Source: Salvator merianae (taxonomy: Eukaryota; Chordata; Lepidosauria; Squamata; Teiidae). From it: DNA of 64,000 nucleotides. Below are positions 23,771 to 37,450 of this stretch, one piece after another (the first letter of the stretch is position 1; each line of letters starts with the position of its first letter). The notes under the pieces were generated by a model, which was not told the DNA's origin, did no database searches, and saw nothing but the letters and a program-made list of their open reading frames with translations. The DNA lies in NCBI GenBank assembly GCA_003586115.2, contig QVOM02000113.1, positions 836,408-900,407 on the forward strand, read 5' to 3'. The translations under genes were made by a program, and so were the position numbers.

Positions 23771-26700
23771 AATTCCAGAGGTAAACAAGATGCTTACCTA
23801 CTTTTTTTTTTAATTGGATGTTGCAGTTTGCCAATATTTTGCAGTGACAAAGATGATACCTTTTAGACACCATTTGGCATTTTTAGTGGTATGTACCAAG
23901 TAATATACCAGTTTTTCAGAAGTTCTATTGTTTTGAAAGAAGCCAGACCTGTTAACATGCATTATTCTTGATTAATTTATGTAGATGTGCTTCTTTGTAG
24001 GCATAAGGAAGAGGTTTGAGTCAAAGGAAAACTTTTCCATTTTGATATGGGGTTTGAGTTTCCAAGATGGATTCTTCTGGCACATGAATCCAGACCACTC
24101 ATTACCTGTAGTTTCAATATATCATAATATGCCAATGCTTTATGTGCCCACTCTGGCATAAACTCATTTATACCTTATGTACCAAAGTGTGCATAAATTC
24201 ATATTTAATAAGGACATTTTGTAACAAAACCACAATTTTAGAATTCACCTATGTCTCTAATTTTGTGTATTTTGTAATTATTGTTTCCAAAGAGAAACAC
24301 ATATGGTGTCTATGCAAATCTGAAAACACTTTCATTTTTCTTTTTATGTGTGTTCCTCTCTCTTTTTGACAATCTGCAAGTTTCCAACTTACTTTTATCA
24401 TTCAGATGAACTTTACAGCAGTTCAAATACAACTAAACAACAGTCTTCCAAACCTTGCTGAACTACTGCTTCCGTAAGCATCAGCCAATCTGGCCTCTGG
24501 CAAGGAATTATGGGAGAAGTAATTCAATAACATTCTAAGGGCCAAATAATTTCACCAGTCTCATTTTACTGGATTTTTTTTTCTGCTTTTCAGATTATTA
24601 ATAAAACATTGGCAGCAAAAAGATTATACAGTAATAGCCAGATCATAAAGTTCTCTAACACCCTTTGTATCTTTTCTTTCTCTCTGTCTCTCTTTCTATC
24701 TCACAAAAATACATATGAACATATGTATAGAGACACACATGCATACTCACACATACATATAGAGGGGGAGAGAGAGAAATTTTTGTTATTTTTTTTTACC
24801 TGGAAAAAAAAAATCTTTATTTAGGATGACAACAAAAGTGATCATGAACAAGGTTGTTTCTATTTGCACTCTTGTTGAGATGCTCTTACTTTGAAAGTCT
24901 GTGCTTTCTCTAGGAATCCATAAAAAGGCCACCAAGGCTTCCTCAGTCCCAGGACAGCTTTTCATGGTTTCAGGTCCCCTGGGACAACCTATAGCCAATA
25001 GTGCACACCAGACATTGGAATGTGGATATCTTTCTTTGAAGAGACATACCAAGGGTGGGATTTCTTTCTCTTCACTCAGTGCATCCTTTCTAGGTCCTTG
25101 GGGTAGGAGCTAGATGTAAATAGGACATAATAATTTGTCTGCCCTGCCCCCTGGGTTCACTTTTTAACATTGTGTGGGATTTCTTAAACCTGTGTCTCCA
25201 TGCAACATTCACTACACCAGTGAAGAGGGTTCATGTCAGTCTACCACCATGTCCATAGCACCCCATGGTAAAGGCTCAAAACATCACTGCATGTGGAGTG
25301 ACTTTGAGGTTGCTCCTCATGCACTGAACTAGGCCCTCCCTTGCTGCATCTATACACAAAGGGTGAGAATGTCCTCTATGCACAGGCATAGAGACTTGAT
25401 GGTGTGACCTAGGCATCAGCAGTGGAGCCATCAAGCATTATATATTTTCTCTTTTTTATTGCTATTATTGTGACCAGCCCTGGGACTTTCAGTGAAGGTC
25501 AGGATATAGATTCTTAAATAAAAATAAAATAAAGACCATGAGAGAGAACAGTTATGGCACCGGCACCTGCCACTTTCTGAGTGGAAACACGGCTTAAGTT
25601 TATTCAAAACTCTTAATTTTAAACAACTTGATTCTTTAAAATATTTTATTCTACAACAATTTTGTCCTTTTAGTATGTTGGCTGCACTTAGAAGCATTTA
25701 TTTCAAAGTTAGTGTAGTAACCTTTTTTTCAGGGATTGTTCTCCCTGGCATACATTGGAGTGATCTGCTTCAGACAAAACCATAAAAAGTGATAGAGAGG
25801 GATGGACAAGAATGGACACTGGACTCTGAATAGTGAAGTAAGGCTGTTGTTGGCCCTGCAGGGTAGAGACTCTATTGGAAAAGTTATACCTTTTTCAAAT
25901 TAGTTACTCACAGAGGTCTGTGAAGCAGCTTAGCAGAACCAGTTTCCCTGTGAGGAGAAAGTGTGGTGTGTGCTGTCACCAAGGTAACGAATGCTAAGTA
26001 AAATGACTCCTCACACAGTGTTTACATTCTAACTCAAAAATGGAATTTGTTCAAAGTCATTTTTCTTTTCCTTTAGACCTCTCTGTGAAGGTCAAATAGT
26101 GAAGTTATGCTAAACTGCTAATAACATTTTGCCTTTTTTAAAAAAAATAAAAAATGTTCCCCTCAACCCACCCTTGTCCATTTAGTGCTCTAGCAGTCAT
26201 AATAGTAATAGCTATAGTAATAATAATAGCTCCCTACACACATACATTACCATCTACTATCTACTATCTACTGTGTCTGTGCTCTGAATAAAGTAGCAAA
26301 ATGTTTTAAGGTGAAACTACAGTTTCCTCTACATTTCACAATATATCAAGATTTGTATTTTGTTATTTCACTACTACAGCACATTCAAATATTATATTTC
26401 TATAATCTCTTATGAATTAAAATTCTTTGTATATTTCTCCATTTCTGACTCAGTTAGATTTAATGACAGGAATGCTTACTACCACCCTGGATGCAAGACT
26501 TGTAATGTCCTTTTGCCACTCCTTCTCACCCTCTTCAAAGCTAGAGCATAAAAGTACCCCAGCTTCAACGACACAGCATGGAGGTATTTTTTGAATGACC
26601 AGAAAAGGCCTCAGAATTTTGTCGGGCTTGGTGAAATGAAAAATAGTTGGAAGAGTGCTATATGCTATACAGGGACACTGCTGGCATGCAGCTGTGGTGC

Positions 26701-28379
26701 CCCTTGGACTTCCACTGGGCATCTTCTGTTACATATGTGGATGCACCCTATAGCTCGCTCTTTACCAAATTAACTTAATGGAAGGCACCACAACAATTTT
26801 TTGAAAAATGATTTATTGTTTTGTTCCTATTTAGTCAATTTCATTCTTTAAAAAATGCATATGTTCTAATTGTGTAGGTAAAGCTGCAAAAGTAATTATA
26901 ACCTAATAAAATAAAAGTTGGGCAGTATAAAATGCAAAATACAGGTTGCTAGCTAGCTGCAGTACCTGAAAAATGGGAAAGCAGGGTCAGTCCATTAGCC
27001 CTAAGAAAAGGCAGATTCCAACCATCCCTCTCTCTCAAGTACTACCAGGTGGCAGTCATCTCTATTACCTGTAGCAGGTGAACAGAGAGAAAACAGGATC
27101 ACTCCATCCGCCCTGGTAAAAGAGGGATTCCATCAAGTCCATCTCCATTGAGAACCACTAGGAAACAGCCATTTGAATTAGCTGTAAAAGTTGAACAAGG
27201 GAAAACCAGAGCTAATCCGAAAGCCCTCGAACAGTAGCAGTGATGCTGGCAGCAGAAATAAGGCTACTCTCAGCATGAGGAGGCTGACATTCAGCCAAAA
27301 AAAGAAGGAGAAGAGGAAAAGAGTTATAGTAGTATTTCAAAACAATAAGTTTGTCATTATCCTGAGGCCAGTTTCAAAATAGATTCTGCAAGAACAAAAG
27401 GAACACATATACAAAAGCTTACTTAATCCTAGAACACGTAGGTATTTGTTCTGAAATATGATTTGTTGTGCAAACCAATATGGAATCTCATGGTGAAGAG
27501 TAGTATATAAACATAAATAAATAAATATTAAATGGATGTGGAAATTCTAACATTCACTTTCAGTAATGGTAGAAGTAAAAAAAAGCAGTAGCAAACAAAA
27601 TTTGACTGTCTCTCAAGCAATTTTTTACCCCTCTCCAAGGGTGGGTGAGGGAAATGACTATTTAACACACCTCAGATAGAATTTTCAAGTCCTCACAGCC
27701 CTAGTTTTCCCAGGAGAAAATTAATCCATAATATATGACCTGTATTTAGTTTAAGATGGGATAGCTAATCCATATTTAATAGCTAGATGGACATTTTTAA
27801 AGCTGCTGTTATTAAACTGATGTATTGGGACTTATGCTGATTTAAGCTCACTCATATGAACTTCTGTGCTGAAAAACAGAAATTTGCAGAACTGAAAGCT
27901 ACCAGACCCAGTGCATGATTACTGATAATGTGGTCATGCCAATGCGTCATTATACAGACAGTATGAATATATGGTTGCTATGACTGTCCTGAGTCCTATA
28001 TACTTACCATGTGCAAATATACAAGGAAGATTGGGAAGCAGAGGAGTAAACACTATGATGACATGGAAAGATGCTGCTAGACTTTGAACACACAGTACCA
28101 TTACATGTGTTGATAGGTATGCCACATAGGCATAGTAGAATTAAATCAGTATGAATCATTGGATTTATTAACTGTGTGCACTCTTCAATTACCCTATTCC
28201 GTGTTAGCTAAAGAGAACACCATCCCTCACCTTGAAATGCATTGAGATGCTCATGACCCTAATACATAGATTGCCGTTCTAACAGAACTGGGCAGAAATA
28301 TGACAGGGTCTGCATGCCACCATTATGGTGATAAATTGTATTGGTAACTTGCTGTTTATGTTTATATTGGATTTTGTCA
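23771..28379. other. Mostly unrecognised; two L2-like tails
   Basis: About 4.6 kb without a recognisable gene. Two short plus-strand LINE 3' tails stand out: 25430-25535 (GACCAGCCCTGGGACTTT ... TCTTAAATAAAAATAAAA) and 27440-27535 (AGTAGTATATAAACATAAAT), both of the L2-type tail pattern. Everything else looks unique. Confidence 0.45.
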
Positions 28380-28990
28380 CATTGTGATCACTTCTTTTTT
28401 TCCCCTTGGATCACCTAAAATGACATTTTGTAGCAGATTTTGAGCATTACTTGGGATAAAGTCCAAGATATCCTTCCCCCTGATTGGCACCACCGCCATC
28501 TGTACTAAGGAATAATCATTTAACATATCCAATAATTTTATCTGTCTCACATAAATTAGAGTTCACCCTTCTATACCAGAGTAGTTTAAGTCCCCCACTA
28601 TAACTACCATTGCCTTTTTGGATGTCCCCTTGACCTCATTTTCCAAATGCTGCAAGTTTTGGTTAGGAGCATAATAGCATGTCCCTAATGTTAGACTTGC
28701 TTTCTGTCCTGTTACTCTTATCCAGTTCACCTAGGCATTCCAGTTCATAAGATTCTTTCTCTACTTTAATGTACAAATCTAAATCACTTTCAATTCACTC
28801 TTCCCTGTCCTTCCTGTAGATTTTGTAACCTGGAATACAATTATGACAGTAACATCATTAAAAAAAAAAAAAAATCACTATGCACTCCAGTTCCCCTATT
28901 CTGGTTGAGAGATTTCTGATATTTGCGTATAGACATTTGTATGCCCTCCACTGATTCAAGCTCAGGCCTGTAAGACCATGTGAATTCTTA
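28380..28990 (-). mobile_element. CR1/L3-like LINE endonuclease remnant
   Basis: Minus-strand translation near 28440-28620 gives AMVVIVGDLNYSGIEG, the metal-binding GDLN/GDFN block of the LINE endonuclease, followed by LLDMLNDYSLVQMAV and GKDILDF. Further upstream on the minus strand (28640-28700) are YYAPNQNLQHLENEV-like matches. Many frameshifts; an old dead copy, probably of the same family as 60-1745. Confidence 0.65.
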
Positions 28991-31568
28991 GATTGTCTTC
29001 ATTTCCTCACTTGCCAACCATTGGAGCTGTGCATTGCATGCCTGGGAACACTGCTAGGCTGTGCCAGATGTTTTGTTTGTCTGAAATTGCACCCACAGGC
29101 ATTAAAAAATAAAGTGGTTCCAAAGCAGCTTAAAGGTAGTAGTGCCCACTAGTTTCCATCCACTTCAAAGTGTATTTTTATGGCCTATAATGTGAATTAC
29201 AGGTAGGATGAGAAAATTAGCTGCCACACTTTGCCAACTCTAAGCCATTTTTAATCTTCTTTTGTGTGGGTGCAGCCTGAGGTGCTGCACATTCAAGTAT
29301 TGCAGAATGAGGTCCTCTGTGTGCTACTCATTCATCTTTCTGCTTATTCTCTTGCTTTTGAAGTCTCTTCAGTAATAAAGGGAAGAGGCTAAAAGAACAA
29401 ACAGGCAGCTGCAGTGGACCCCATTGCAGAACCTGCTCAAATGTGTCCACATTTAGACAGAACCTGGCCACAAGTGTTGCTTTACTCATCTATGGTCATA
29501 TAATGACTTCTTCAAACACCTAATGCACAGCAAAGGCTCTGTGTGCACTCTTTGGTTGCCTCTGTATGACATATGCTATCCCATGTCATGCTGGGTCAGG
29601 CTACGGATAGCCCACTCAAAGGGCTATCTGCATTTATTTATTTGCATTTTTATCCCACCCTATGCCCAAAGATCTCAGCGTGGGTTACATACACAAAATG
29701 AACATACTAAAACAATAACAGTGTCAGAAAATGGGGAGGAAAAGCTGTTCCTTTATTTAGCAAAAGGCCAGGGCAAAGACATGAACATTGTGGACAGTCC
29801 ATACCATCCTAACTTTGGAGGTTGGGAACAAAGTTCTCATCATTCAAAGCTGCTATTTGGGGGGTTTTCAGCCAGGAGCCAAGGAACAGTTTACTTTCAG
29901 TGCTGCTACCAGGTGCCTAGTTGAAACTGGGCTGGACTGGTATTCTGGCCTATGGCAGGGCACATTCCACACGCTGTCTGAGGACCAGTATATTGAAGTG
30001 GTTCACTTGTGGACTACTTCCAAAATATCTACCAGCGGAGCAGGATACAGTGTCAAAATGTTGCTGTATCCCTCTCCATGGTTCTCTCATGTGCAGACCG
30101 AACATACTACTCTGCTAGGCCATTCCAGCATACAGATGGAGCAACCCAGGACATATCATGTATTGATCTACCATTCCATTTGGAAAGGCCCTTCGCTGTA
30201 TTACAACCATTATGTGGAATAGCTATGGACAATGTTTCATATGTAGATTAATGAGAAAAGCCACACATTTAGTGTAAAAAAATGTCCTACCTGTTTTGCT
30301 TTCCTTTTTCTTCATGACACACACACACACACACAAACACACACTGATTTGGTCGGCTTTAAAAACAAAATAGCTACATTTTAGAATTCCTTTTCCTTAT
30401 ATAACTGCAAATAATATTCTGAATTCATTAAAAGCTAGAAGTGACAGAAGTGAAAGACAGAAAGACTCTTGAACAATTATTTACCAAACAGTTTATTCCA
30501 GATTAATCAGCAACCAGGAAGAAAGTGCCCAATGGATGTATTCATGAAACAGAGTGTGCTCGATTTGAAGTATCCAAAAGCCAAAGAATATTGAGGAGAT
30601 ACCCAAGAAACCAAGTTTCCAGACTGCCTCACATCTGTCACACACAGCAGTCAACCATATGCCAGTAGGAAGCCTGGGAGCAGGATATGAGGATAGCTAT
30701 GATCTTTTGCAATAGGTCACCATCCCTGTTCCTCACTGATCAATTAATATGACCCCCTGAAATAGTAGGAAAGATCTACAGGTTGTTATTTGATTCAAAA
30801 TAATGGCAGTCTATAGGTATCACAAAAAAATCTAATGTGCTTTTCAACCATATTTACTTTAGATTATGCTTTCTAAAGAAAAGCAATATTTCTTGACCCT
30901 ATTTCAAGTATGTGAGAAGAAAACAATTCTTTGTTTCTCTTACTGATAACATGTAAACAAGTTTTAAATTTTGTATGCGTGTCTGTGTATTAAAAAACAA
31001 ATCTCTCCTGACTGCACTTCCATGTTGGAAATCTTCTGTTTTCCTCCTCTTAATACCATCTGTGTATGTTTCTGTGTTTTGACAGACTTACTAGAATATG
31101 GTTCTCCAAAATGATTATCGTGTCTCAGATGAAGCTTCACTAGTGATTAATTACCCACCGTTGTGCTTTGTTAATGTAATCCAAGTAGCATTTGCTGTGA
31201 CTGCCACATCAGCATAATACTTATTAAACTGCATCCACAAAGAATAAAATAAATGTGACTTAAAAGCAGTTTAGTGGTAGTGGTTTCTACATGCTAGTGC
31301 TTTTAGCTCATATTAACAGCCATAAAATGCACTTCCAAAGTGCATTTCCTAACCTTTAATCTGAATTAGAAATTAGATGGGGACACTAGTATTCACATGG
31401 TACCACCTCTAAGCTGCTTGTGAGTGCATCCAAAATTAAAATCTTAATAATTAGTATAGTTGGTGATATCCTTTTGTTGGTAAGTATGATAAGACACATA
31501 ATTCAAACTTTATTGTGGTTTGATAGATCCGAAAATACAGAACAATTTTAAACCAATCATTCATGTAT
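28991..31568. other. Mostly unrecognised
   Basis: Contains a short minus-strand LINE 3' tail at about 29631-29725 (TTTATTTATTTGCATTTTTA then ATCTCAGCGTGGGTTACAT on the plus strand, an inverted L2-type tail) and a short CA run at 30319-30334. Overlapping open frames at 29523-30251 have no recognisable protein signature and I do not call them genes. Confidence 0.45.
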
Positions 31569-32487
31569 ATCCGATTGGAAGACTGTCTCGAGTGGGGTAC
31601 CGCAAGGCACTGTCTTGGGCCCATTGCTGTTCAACATTTTTATAAACGATCTGGATGAAGGTGTCGAGGGGACGCTGATCAAATTTGCAGATGACACAAA
31701 GCTAGGGGGGGTTGCTAACACTAGGGAGGAGAAGGAGAGGATTCAAAAGGATTTGGACAAGCTTGAACAGTGGGCAGAAACTAACAGAATGACATTTAAC
31801 AGGGAGAAATGCAAAGTTTTACATCTAGGTAAGAAAAATGACAATATCCAATACAGAATGGGAGGAATCTCGCTGAGCAGCAGCACAGGTGAAAAGGATC
31901 TGGGTGTACTAGTAGATCACAGATTAAACGTGAGTCAACAGTGTGATGCAGCTGCAAAAAAGGCAAACACCATCCTGGGCTGTATCAAGAGGAGTATAGA
32001 GTCTAGATCACGAGACGTAATTGTCCCACTTTACTCTTCCTTGGTCAGACCTCATCTGGAGTATTGTGTCCAGTTCTGGGTGCCCCAGTTTAAAAGGGAC
32101 ATTGACAAACTGGAACAAGTTCAGAGAAGGGCAACCAAAATGGTGAGCGGTCTGCAAACCATGTCCTACGAGGAACGGTTAAAGGACCTAGGAATGTTTA
32201 GCCTGCAGAAGAGAAGACTGAGAGGAGATATGATAGCTGTTTTCAAGTATCTCAAGGGCTGTCACAGTGCAGAAGGATTGGCCCTATTCTCAGTTGCACA
32301 AGAAGGAAGGACTAGAAACAATGGTATGAAACTTCAAGGGAGTAGATACAGGCTAGATATTAGAAAAAACTTTCTGACCGTAAGGGCAATCAGTCACTGG
32401 AACAGGTTACCACAGGAGGTGGTGGGCTCTCCTTCGCTGGAGATCTTCAAGGAAAGGCTGGACAGATATCTGTCTAGGATGGTGTAG
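31569..32487 (+). pseudogene. CR1 reverse transcriptase C-terminal part, open but truncated
   Basis: About 305 residues read without a stop from the truncation point: SGVPQGTVLGPLLFNIF, the catalytic KFADDTKLGG box, the LDKLEQWAETNRMTFN region, LGVLVDHRLNVSQQC, VRPHLEYCVQFWVP and a C-terminal FKERLDRYLSRMV. No stop or frameshift, which marks it as young. It lacks the fingers and the first palm aspartate as well as the endonuclease, so it cannot be an active enzyme. No promoter is visible upstream. An open frame of about 290 codons might be mis-annotated as a host gene. Confidence 0.9.
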
Positions 32488-32565
32488 TGAATCCTGCATT
32501 GAGCAGGGGGTTGGACTCGATGACCCTGGAGGTCCCTTCCAACTCTATGATTCTATGATTCTATG
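31569..32565 (+). mobile_element. Young 5'-truncated CR1 LINE (plus)
   Basis: Homology begins abruptly at TCCGATTGGAAGACTGTCTC in mid reverse transcriptase and ends in the CR1 3' UTR (TTGGACTCGATGACCCTGG) and two to three ATTCTATG octamers at about 32548-32565. It contains an unbroken reading frame to a TAG at 32485-32487. Sequence is close to the matching part of the minus-strand copy at 1767-3000, so both are recent. 5' truncation is the usual outcome of incomplete target-primed reverse transcription. No clear target duplication, as is normal for CR1. Confidence 0.93.
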
Positions 32566-32699
32566 GTAAACTTCTCACCCATGTAATAACACACAGCATT
32601 CCATTGTCAGTGGTTTCTTGGTCTTCCTGGTCTTGCCTGTGGAGAGAAGAGAAAAGGAAACTGTCTAGACACCTTCCATAAAGCTGACCACATTTCTAA

Positions 32700-33184
32700 G
32701 GTCCTTTTTGCACTTTCCATCTTAGAATGGGATAATTATCCCATTCTAAGGTAGAGTAGACCATGCACCGCGGACACTGTCCACACTGTGTGGCTGGTAA
32801 CCACATTTGAAGTTGGTTACTGGCATTTGTAGTGTGAATGATGATAGCAGTGCTTGATCCTTGCCATGGCAGTGACCAGGAAGAGTCTGGACATTGCCAT
32901 GGTAACTGGCAGTGCTGGGCAGCACACAGGCACACACAGACACAATCACCTGACTGGGGCACTGTGTGGACCTGATCATGCAGGCATGATCAGTGCATCA
33001 CACTGGCCTGGACACCACAATGACAGGTAAGTTCAGATGCATCTTACCAGGAGCTAACTATCATCTCCTGGTAAAGTTGTGTAGCACTAATTAGTGCTAC
33101 ACAGGTATTCACAATTGGAAGGTGCAGACACACTTGACTAGCAAGTGTGCTTGCCGCTTGCTAGCAGCATGTGAGAAAAGGCCC
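32700..33184. mobile_element. GGGCC-type palindromic MITE
   Basis: Ends GGTCCTTTTTGCACTTT and GTGAGAAAAGGCCC are inverted repeats shared with copies at 41.4, 57.8, 61.0 and 63.9 kb. Just inside the left end is a perfect 30-bp palindrome (32721-32750, CTTAGAATGGGATAA and its complement) and near the right end a 24-bp palindrome (33077-33100, GTGTAGCACTAA and its complement). The interior shares GCCATGGCAGTGACC and CACTGTGTGG-like blocks with the other copies. No coding capacity. The superfamily is not certain; no clean target duplication here. Confidence 0.65.
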
Positions 33185-33423
33185 TTCATGTCCCCATGCA
33201 GGCTATAAAACAACCATCTTGCCTATGGGGAGTGAAAGGAAAACTAAAGCAACATCTGCATCATGTCTGTGGACAGTCTGTGGCATGGAATGATATGCAC
33301 CATGTGGTAGTCTTTGTCTGTTGTAAAGCCTCTGCTCTGCCGGAGTGCCATATGACTTTTAGAAGGAAAAAAAAAAATCCTATTTGCTTGTTATATATTT
33401 CAGTAGAAAGAATAAGATAATGT

Positions 33424-33448
33424 TCTTTATTTTATTTTATTTTATTTT
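33424..33448. repeat. (TTTTA)n microsatellite
   Basis: Five TTTTA/TTTAT units followed by A-rich sequence. Confidence 0.9.
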
Positions 33449-33664
33449 AAAAAAGCTATTTATGGAGGGGGGAAAAGCACATCAATCAACAGACTTATTG
33501 GGAAAGGATTCCATAACATGAATGAAGCAGAAGACAACTAGTAGATGAGTTTCCTCAAGTAGGAAAGTCTCCAGTATGGATCTACAGGAAAATCAGATTT
33601 TGTTTGGATAACTTCACATCAAGTGATATTGAACTTTGTATGTCAGCAACTGAATCTTAAATAT

Positions 33665-33970
33665 TAATAATGTGCCAAACTGATTCAGGTTCAAACCTGT
33701 TTGAATCAAACAGGAGGTGTTGAAAAGGTCTGAATTCTAACCAAGAACCTTGTCTGTTCATAAACTGAGTTCAGATTCAAACCAAATAAAGAGGTGTATG
33801 AAGAAACCTATCAGACACACTTGCTTGATATGAGGTTTGAAAGTGTTAAAGGGTATTTGAAATATTGCATTTGAACTGAGCATGCCGCCTATTCAAAGAA
33901 AAAAGTTTGAATTCAATCTAAACAAAGTGATGTTCAGTTTGATTTAAATTGAATAGCCAATTTAAGTTAA
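33665..33970. mobile_element. AT-rich hAT-like MITE relic
   Basis: Begins ATGTGCCAAACTGATTCAGG and contains many GTTTGAATTC/GAATTCAAAC motifs, including TTCAGTTTGATTTAAATTGA. Matches the 16.05 kb fragment (ATGTGCCAAATCAATTTG). Termini eroded. Confidence 0.45.
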
Positions 33971-35284
33971 TGTATATTTCTGTTAAACACAACACAGAAA
34001 CAAATGGGTGACCACTGCAGCTTCTGTTATATCACTTGTGTAACTTCTGAACCTGTGACTGCTGTGAGGATCTTTGGATGAACATCAATAACCAACATTT
34101 TATTTAAGTTACTGCAATAAAGAATAGTTAGGTGCAGAATTTAGTGGCAATGTCACTGACCACATAAGAATATGTTATTGGTTCTTGACCATTTTCAGGG
34201 CTGCGTATTCATTTCTAGATCCAGTTCAAAATACTGATATTTGTCTTACATGCATTTGCCTTTGTCTTGTACAAACCCTTTAGTCTTCATTGCAGGTGCT
34301 TGAGCATCCACTCACTTTGGTAGATATGCAATTATTCTTACAGAAGCATTCACATTTTTACAGACCACCCAGACTAAAGAGTAATTTAAATCAGTCTTCA
34401 TCAGTTTGGGGTGCCCAGATGTTTTGAACTATTATTCAGAAAACTCTAAGGCTGATTGGCAAGATGTAACATGGTTAGTTCTGAGCACACAGATTCATTT
34501 CTCCTTCTCTTCATATTCAGGTCTGGTTTGAAGTACCCGTTGTTTTGATAAGATTAATGATAACTTTAGAAGACAGTGAGACTGCTGAATAGGTAGAAGT
34601 GCATGTTGTATCAGATATAAAAAAGTTAGTATTTCCCTCCTTTTCTACTCAGGTGATTATTTCAAAAAAGTAATTTTATGAGATGTCTGTCATTTGTTTT
34701 ATTCATTTTGTATTTCTTTTCTGTCCTTTTAATCATTTTCATAGGCCGCATTTGTCTTGCATGTAGCCTTCACAAATGTAAATCAGCCAAAGAGTGCATG
34801 GACTTCAGGAAAGTAAATCCCACAAATAGAAAGTTTCATCTCCCACTATATATTAACTGTCATATATTGTGACATTTTGCTGAATCCATTAGTGCTGTCA
34901 GGGCTGTTGTGGAAGTCACAACAGAAGGGCAAGAGATAAAGAAAAGAACACACAAAGTATAGATAGTTAAACTTATATTTATGTTTTGCTACCTTGCTCT
35001 TTGTACCTTGCAACCTGATAGTAATTTGACAACCTTGTATTATGTGTTTTTTTAATGTCGCAGAACACAACAAATGGAAATCATGGTTAAACCTCCCTGT
35101 CTACTGAAATGGGCCTAAATGGTCAGTTTCTTCCAAGAATGTCTGCAGCTGCACATCAACCACTCTCTCCACCACCTTGCCCAAGAAGGGGGCATTTGAA
35201 ACTGGCCAATAGTTGGAACACACCTTAGGATCCAAGGAAAGCTTTTTTAAGGAGCAGTTGAACCACAGACCAGTGATAAGATAA
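33971..35284. other. No recognised feature
   Basis: Unique-looking AT-rich sequence without exon or repeat signatures. Confidence 0.5.
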
Positions 35285-35578
35285 GCACTGGGTTATACTG
35301 GGATGGGGAAAACTGCTCCCAGGCATGATCTCAGAGCAGGATCTTTTGGCTAGAGGTTTTAATAATAGACAACTGGTACAGACCATACAAAAATAGCAAT
35401 CAGACAGCAAGAACAACTCAAAACAAAAAGATCTTCCAATAAGAATAATAATTCCTTTATTAAAACACACCAAAAAGTAGCAGCAGGGTTTAAAATACAG
35501 GGAAAAACAAAGAATGTGGCCTGACAGTGAGCTGTACCCATCAGTGTAAAAATGCTAACAGGGAAAAAAGCATTATTA

Positions 35579-35616
<38 letters not shown>

Positions 35617-36000
35617 CACAATCACAATCATAATAAAACAGTTATGGGGAAAAGCTGACTTGTCAGTGCATGCATAAACCTTTGAAGGCTCTTGCTACAC
35701 TACAGCAAGTACGAAGCAATGTTAGCAGTTAGCATTGAGGGTGGTTTCAGTGATGGAGAGCACCAACGAGATTGCTTCTGATGATGGAGAACCATGCTGC
35801 AACCCTACCTTTTATGAGGACTGTCACTCAAAGCTAGAGGAACACCTCTTGGGCAGAAAATGTGTGCTTTCAATGTAATTCTATGGGACTATCAAAACAG
35901 AGCCAACATAATATTGGGGTCTTGTTCAACCTTAGCATACCTTGTGCAGAGGTTTATGTGAGGTGTGCAAAGGCAGATGTTTATGAGTCAGCTGCCTGTC
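35285..36000 (-). mobile_element. Diverged relative of the LTR-like element
   Basis: Blocks GGGGAAAACTGCTCCCAGGCA, GATCTTTTGGC and GGTTTTAATAATAGACAA are in the same order as GGGGAAATTAGC...GCCCAGGCA, GATCGATTTCTGGG and GGTTTTAATAACGCTAGA of the 4148 element, followed by TTCCTTTATTAAAACACACC (minus-strand polyadenylation signal). An ATT microsatellite sits where the 4148 copy has its AG and CTT tracts. The right limit is uncertain. Confidence 0.55.
35571..35613. repeat. (ATT)n microsatellite
   Basis: About 13 ATT units inside the LTR relative. Confidence 0.95.
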
Positions 36001-37442
36001 ATACCTATGGGCTATAATAATGACTTTTAGATGGCTTGTCTAGATAGGGACAATGAGGTGGCACACATAAGAACATAAAAACATAAGTATTGAGACATTT
36101 GTCCTTTTCCAAATCAAATTGAGGTTGCCCAACATTTCTGAAGCTTACTCCTCTGTTTTAATACTTGAATTTTGCGAACACTATAAAGAGGCCAGGCTTG
36201 CAAAATGACAGTTTCATGTCCTTTGGAGATTCTCATTAGAATGTACCAGTTCTGCTGTTTCCATTCAAGTCTGGTAAACAGGATAGTTGGAACATTGATT
36301 GCTTTCCTGATTGGTTTGATACATATCACCTTCTTGTGGGTACAAGGAGTAAAACAACAAAACAAGGTTTGCACTTTAACATGTGACTTGCCTTTTCCAA
36401 GATGGAGCTCGTCTGGTCATTGTCCTGCACTTTCAGCATATCATATTTGTCATATAGGCTCAGGCATATTTTGGCAAGAGTCAATGATACAATGGAATTC
36501 ATATTTAATAGGCAGATCTTGTAGCAGCAGCACCCCATCTTGTAGTGAAACATTCACTACACTCTGGACTTACCCAGCCATCCCTGCAAGGCTTGTTCTA
36601 ATAAGCCAAGATGGGCAAAGTCAATGGAACGTGTTGTGAGATGAACAGCTGCTAGTGTCATGTCTTTAAAAACTGGAAATGATCTCATAAAACTGAAACA
36701 GATGGTGGTTTGGACACTTCAACAGACACCATATCAAAAGCAACATTCAAGTCAGCACAAACTGGGTATTAACACATCTGGATGCCCCATAGGCTGTGCA
36801 GGCACATATGTCTGCCCTCATTCAGCTTCTCTATCCTCAGATGTGACTTACCTTTATGCATGATGTCCAGCTCCTATCATGGAAATGGCTACGGGGGACT
36901 CATTCATGATCGGCCCACTGTCACACCAAATATTGCTAATTTCCAGCTGTACTGGTGGTGTAGCAAAAAGTGGCCTAGGCAGGTATTTTGTTGCTGTAAG
37001 GGGAGCTCCCTCACAGAAGTAATTTACTCTGAGAGTGGGAGGCCACAGCAAGGTGAAAGTTATGTACCATCTGTGATTCCAACCGTTGTGCTAGTTCACA
37101 GAGTGTTTTCTGAATGCCAATTGAAAGACAGCCATGTAGATGCAGCCACACTGACTCAGGATGTGCCAACCTTCTGATTGGACTATTAGAACATGTAATA
37201 TGTGTGTGACTGCCTGTAAAGCTTACTTGGAAGCTATTTCAGAGTTTAGCTGCCAACTCTAGGTAAGTAGATATATAATACATTAATTCTTGGAGAATTA
37301 CACTCTCTGTCTATTCATTTCTAGATCCAAACCAAGGTTTTCCTGCTTAATTTAGGCTGCATTCACATGTAAGCCAGTTAGGAGTTGGATGGGAGGGCAG
37401 CTCCTACAGCCAGCAAGGACACTGGAGGTCCTCTTTGCACCA
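36001..37442. other. No recognised feature
   Basis: Overlapping open frames of up to 144 residues exist on both strands (36114-37177) but none has a recognisable domain or a codon pattern clearly better than the opposite strand. Confidence 0.45.
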
Positions 37443-37450
37443 TCCAGAAC

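Noticed and set aside
29523..30251. Cluster of overlapping frames of 65-144 codons
   Set aside because: Three frames on one strand are open at once over an AT-balanced region and none resembles a known protein.
36205..37177. Overlapping frames of 131 and 144 codons
   Set aside because: No domain, no better codon pattern than the opposite strand and no splice-consistent exon structure that I can support.
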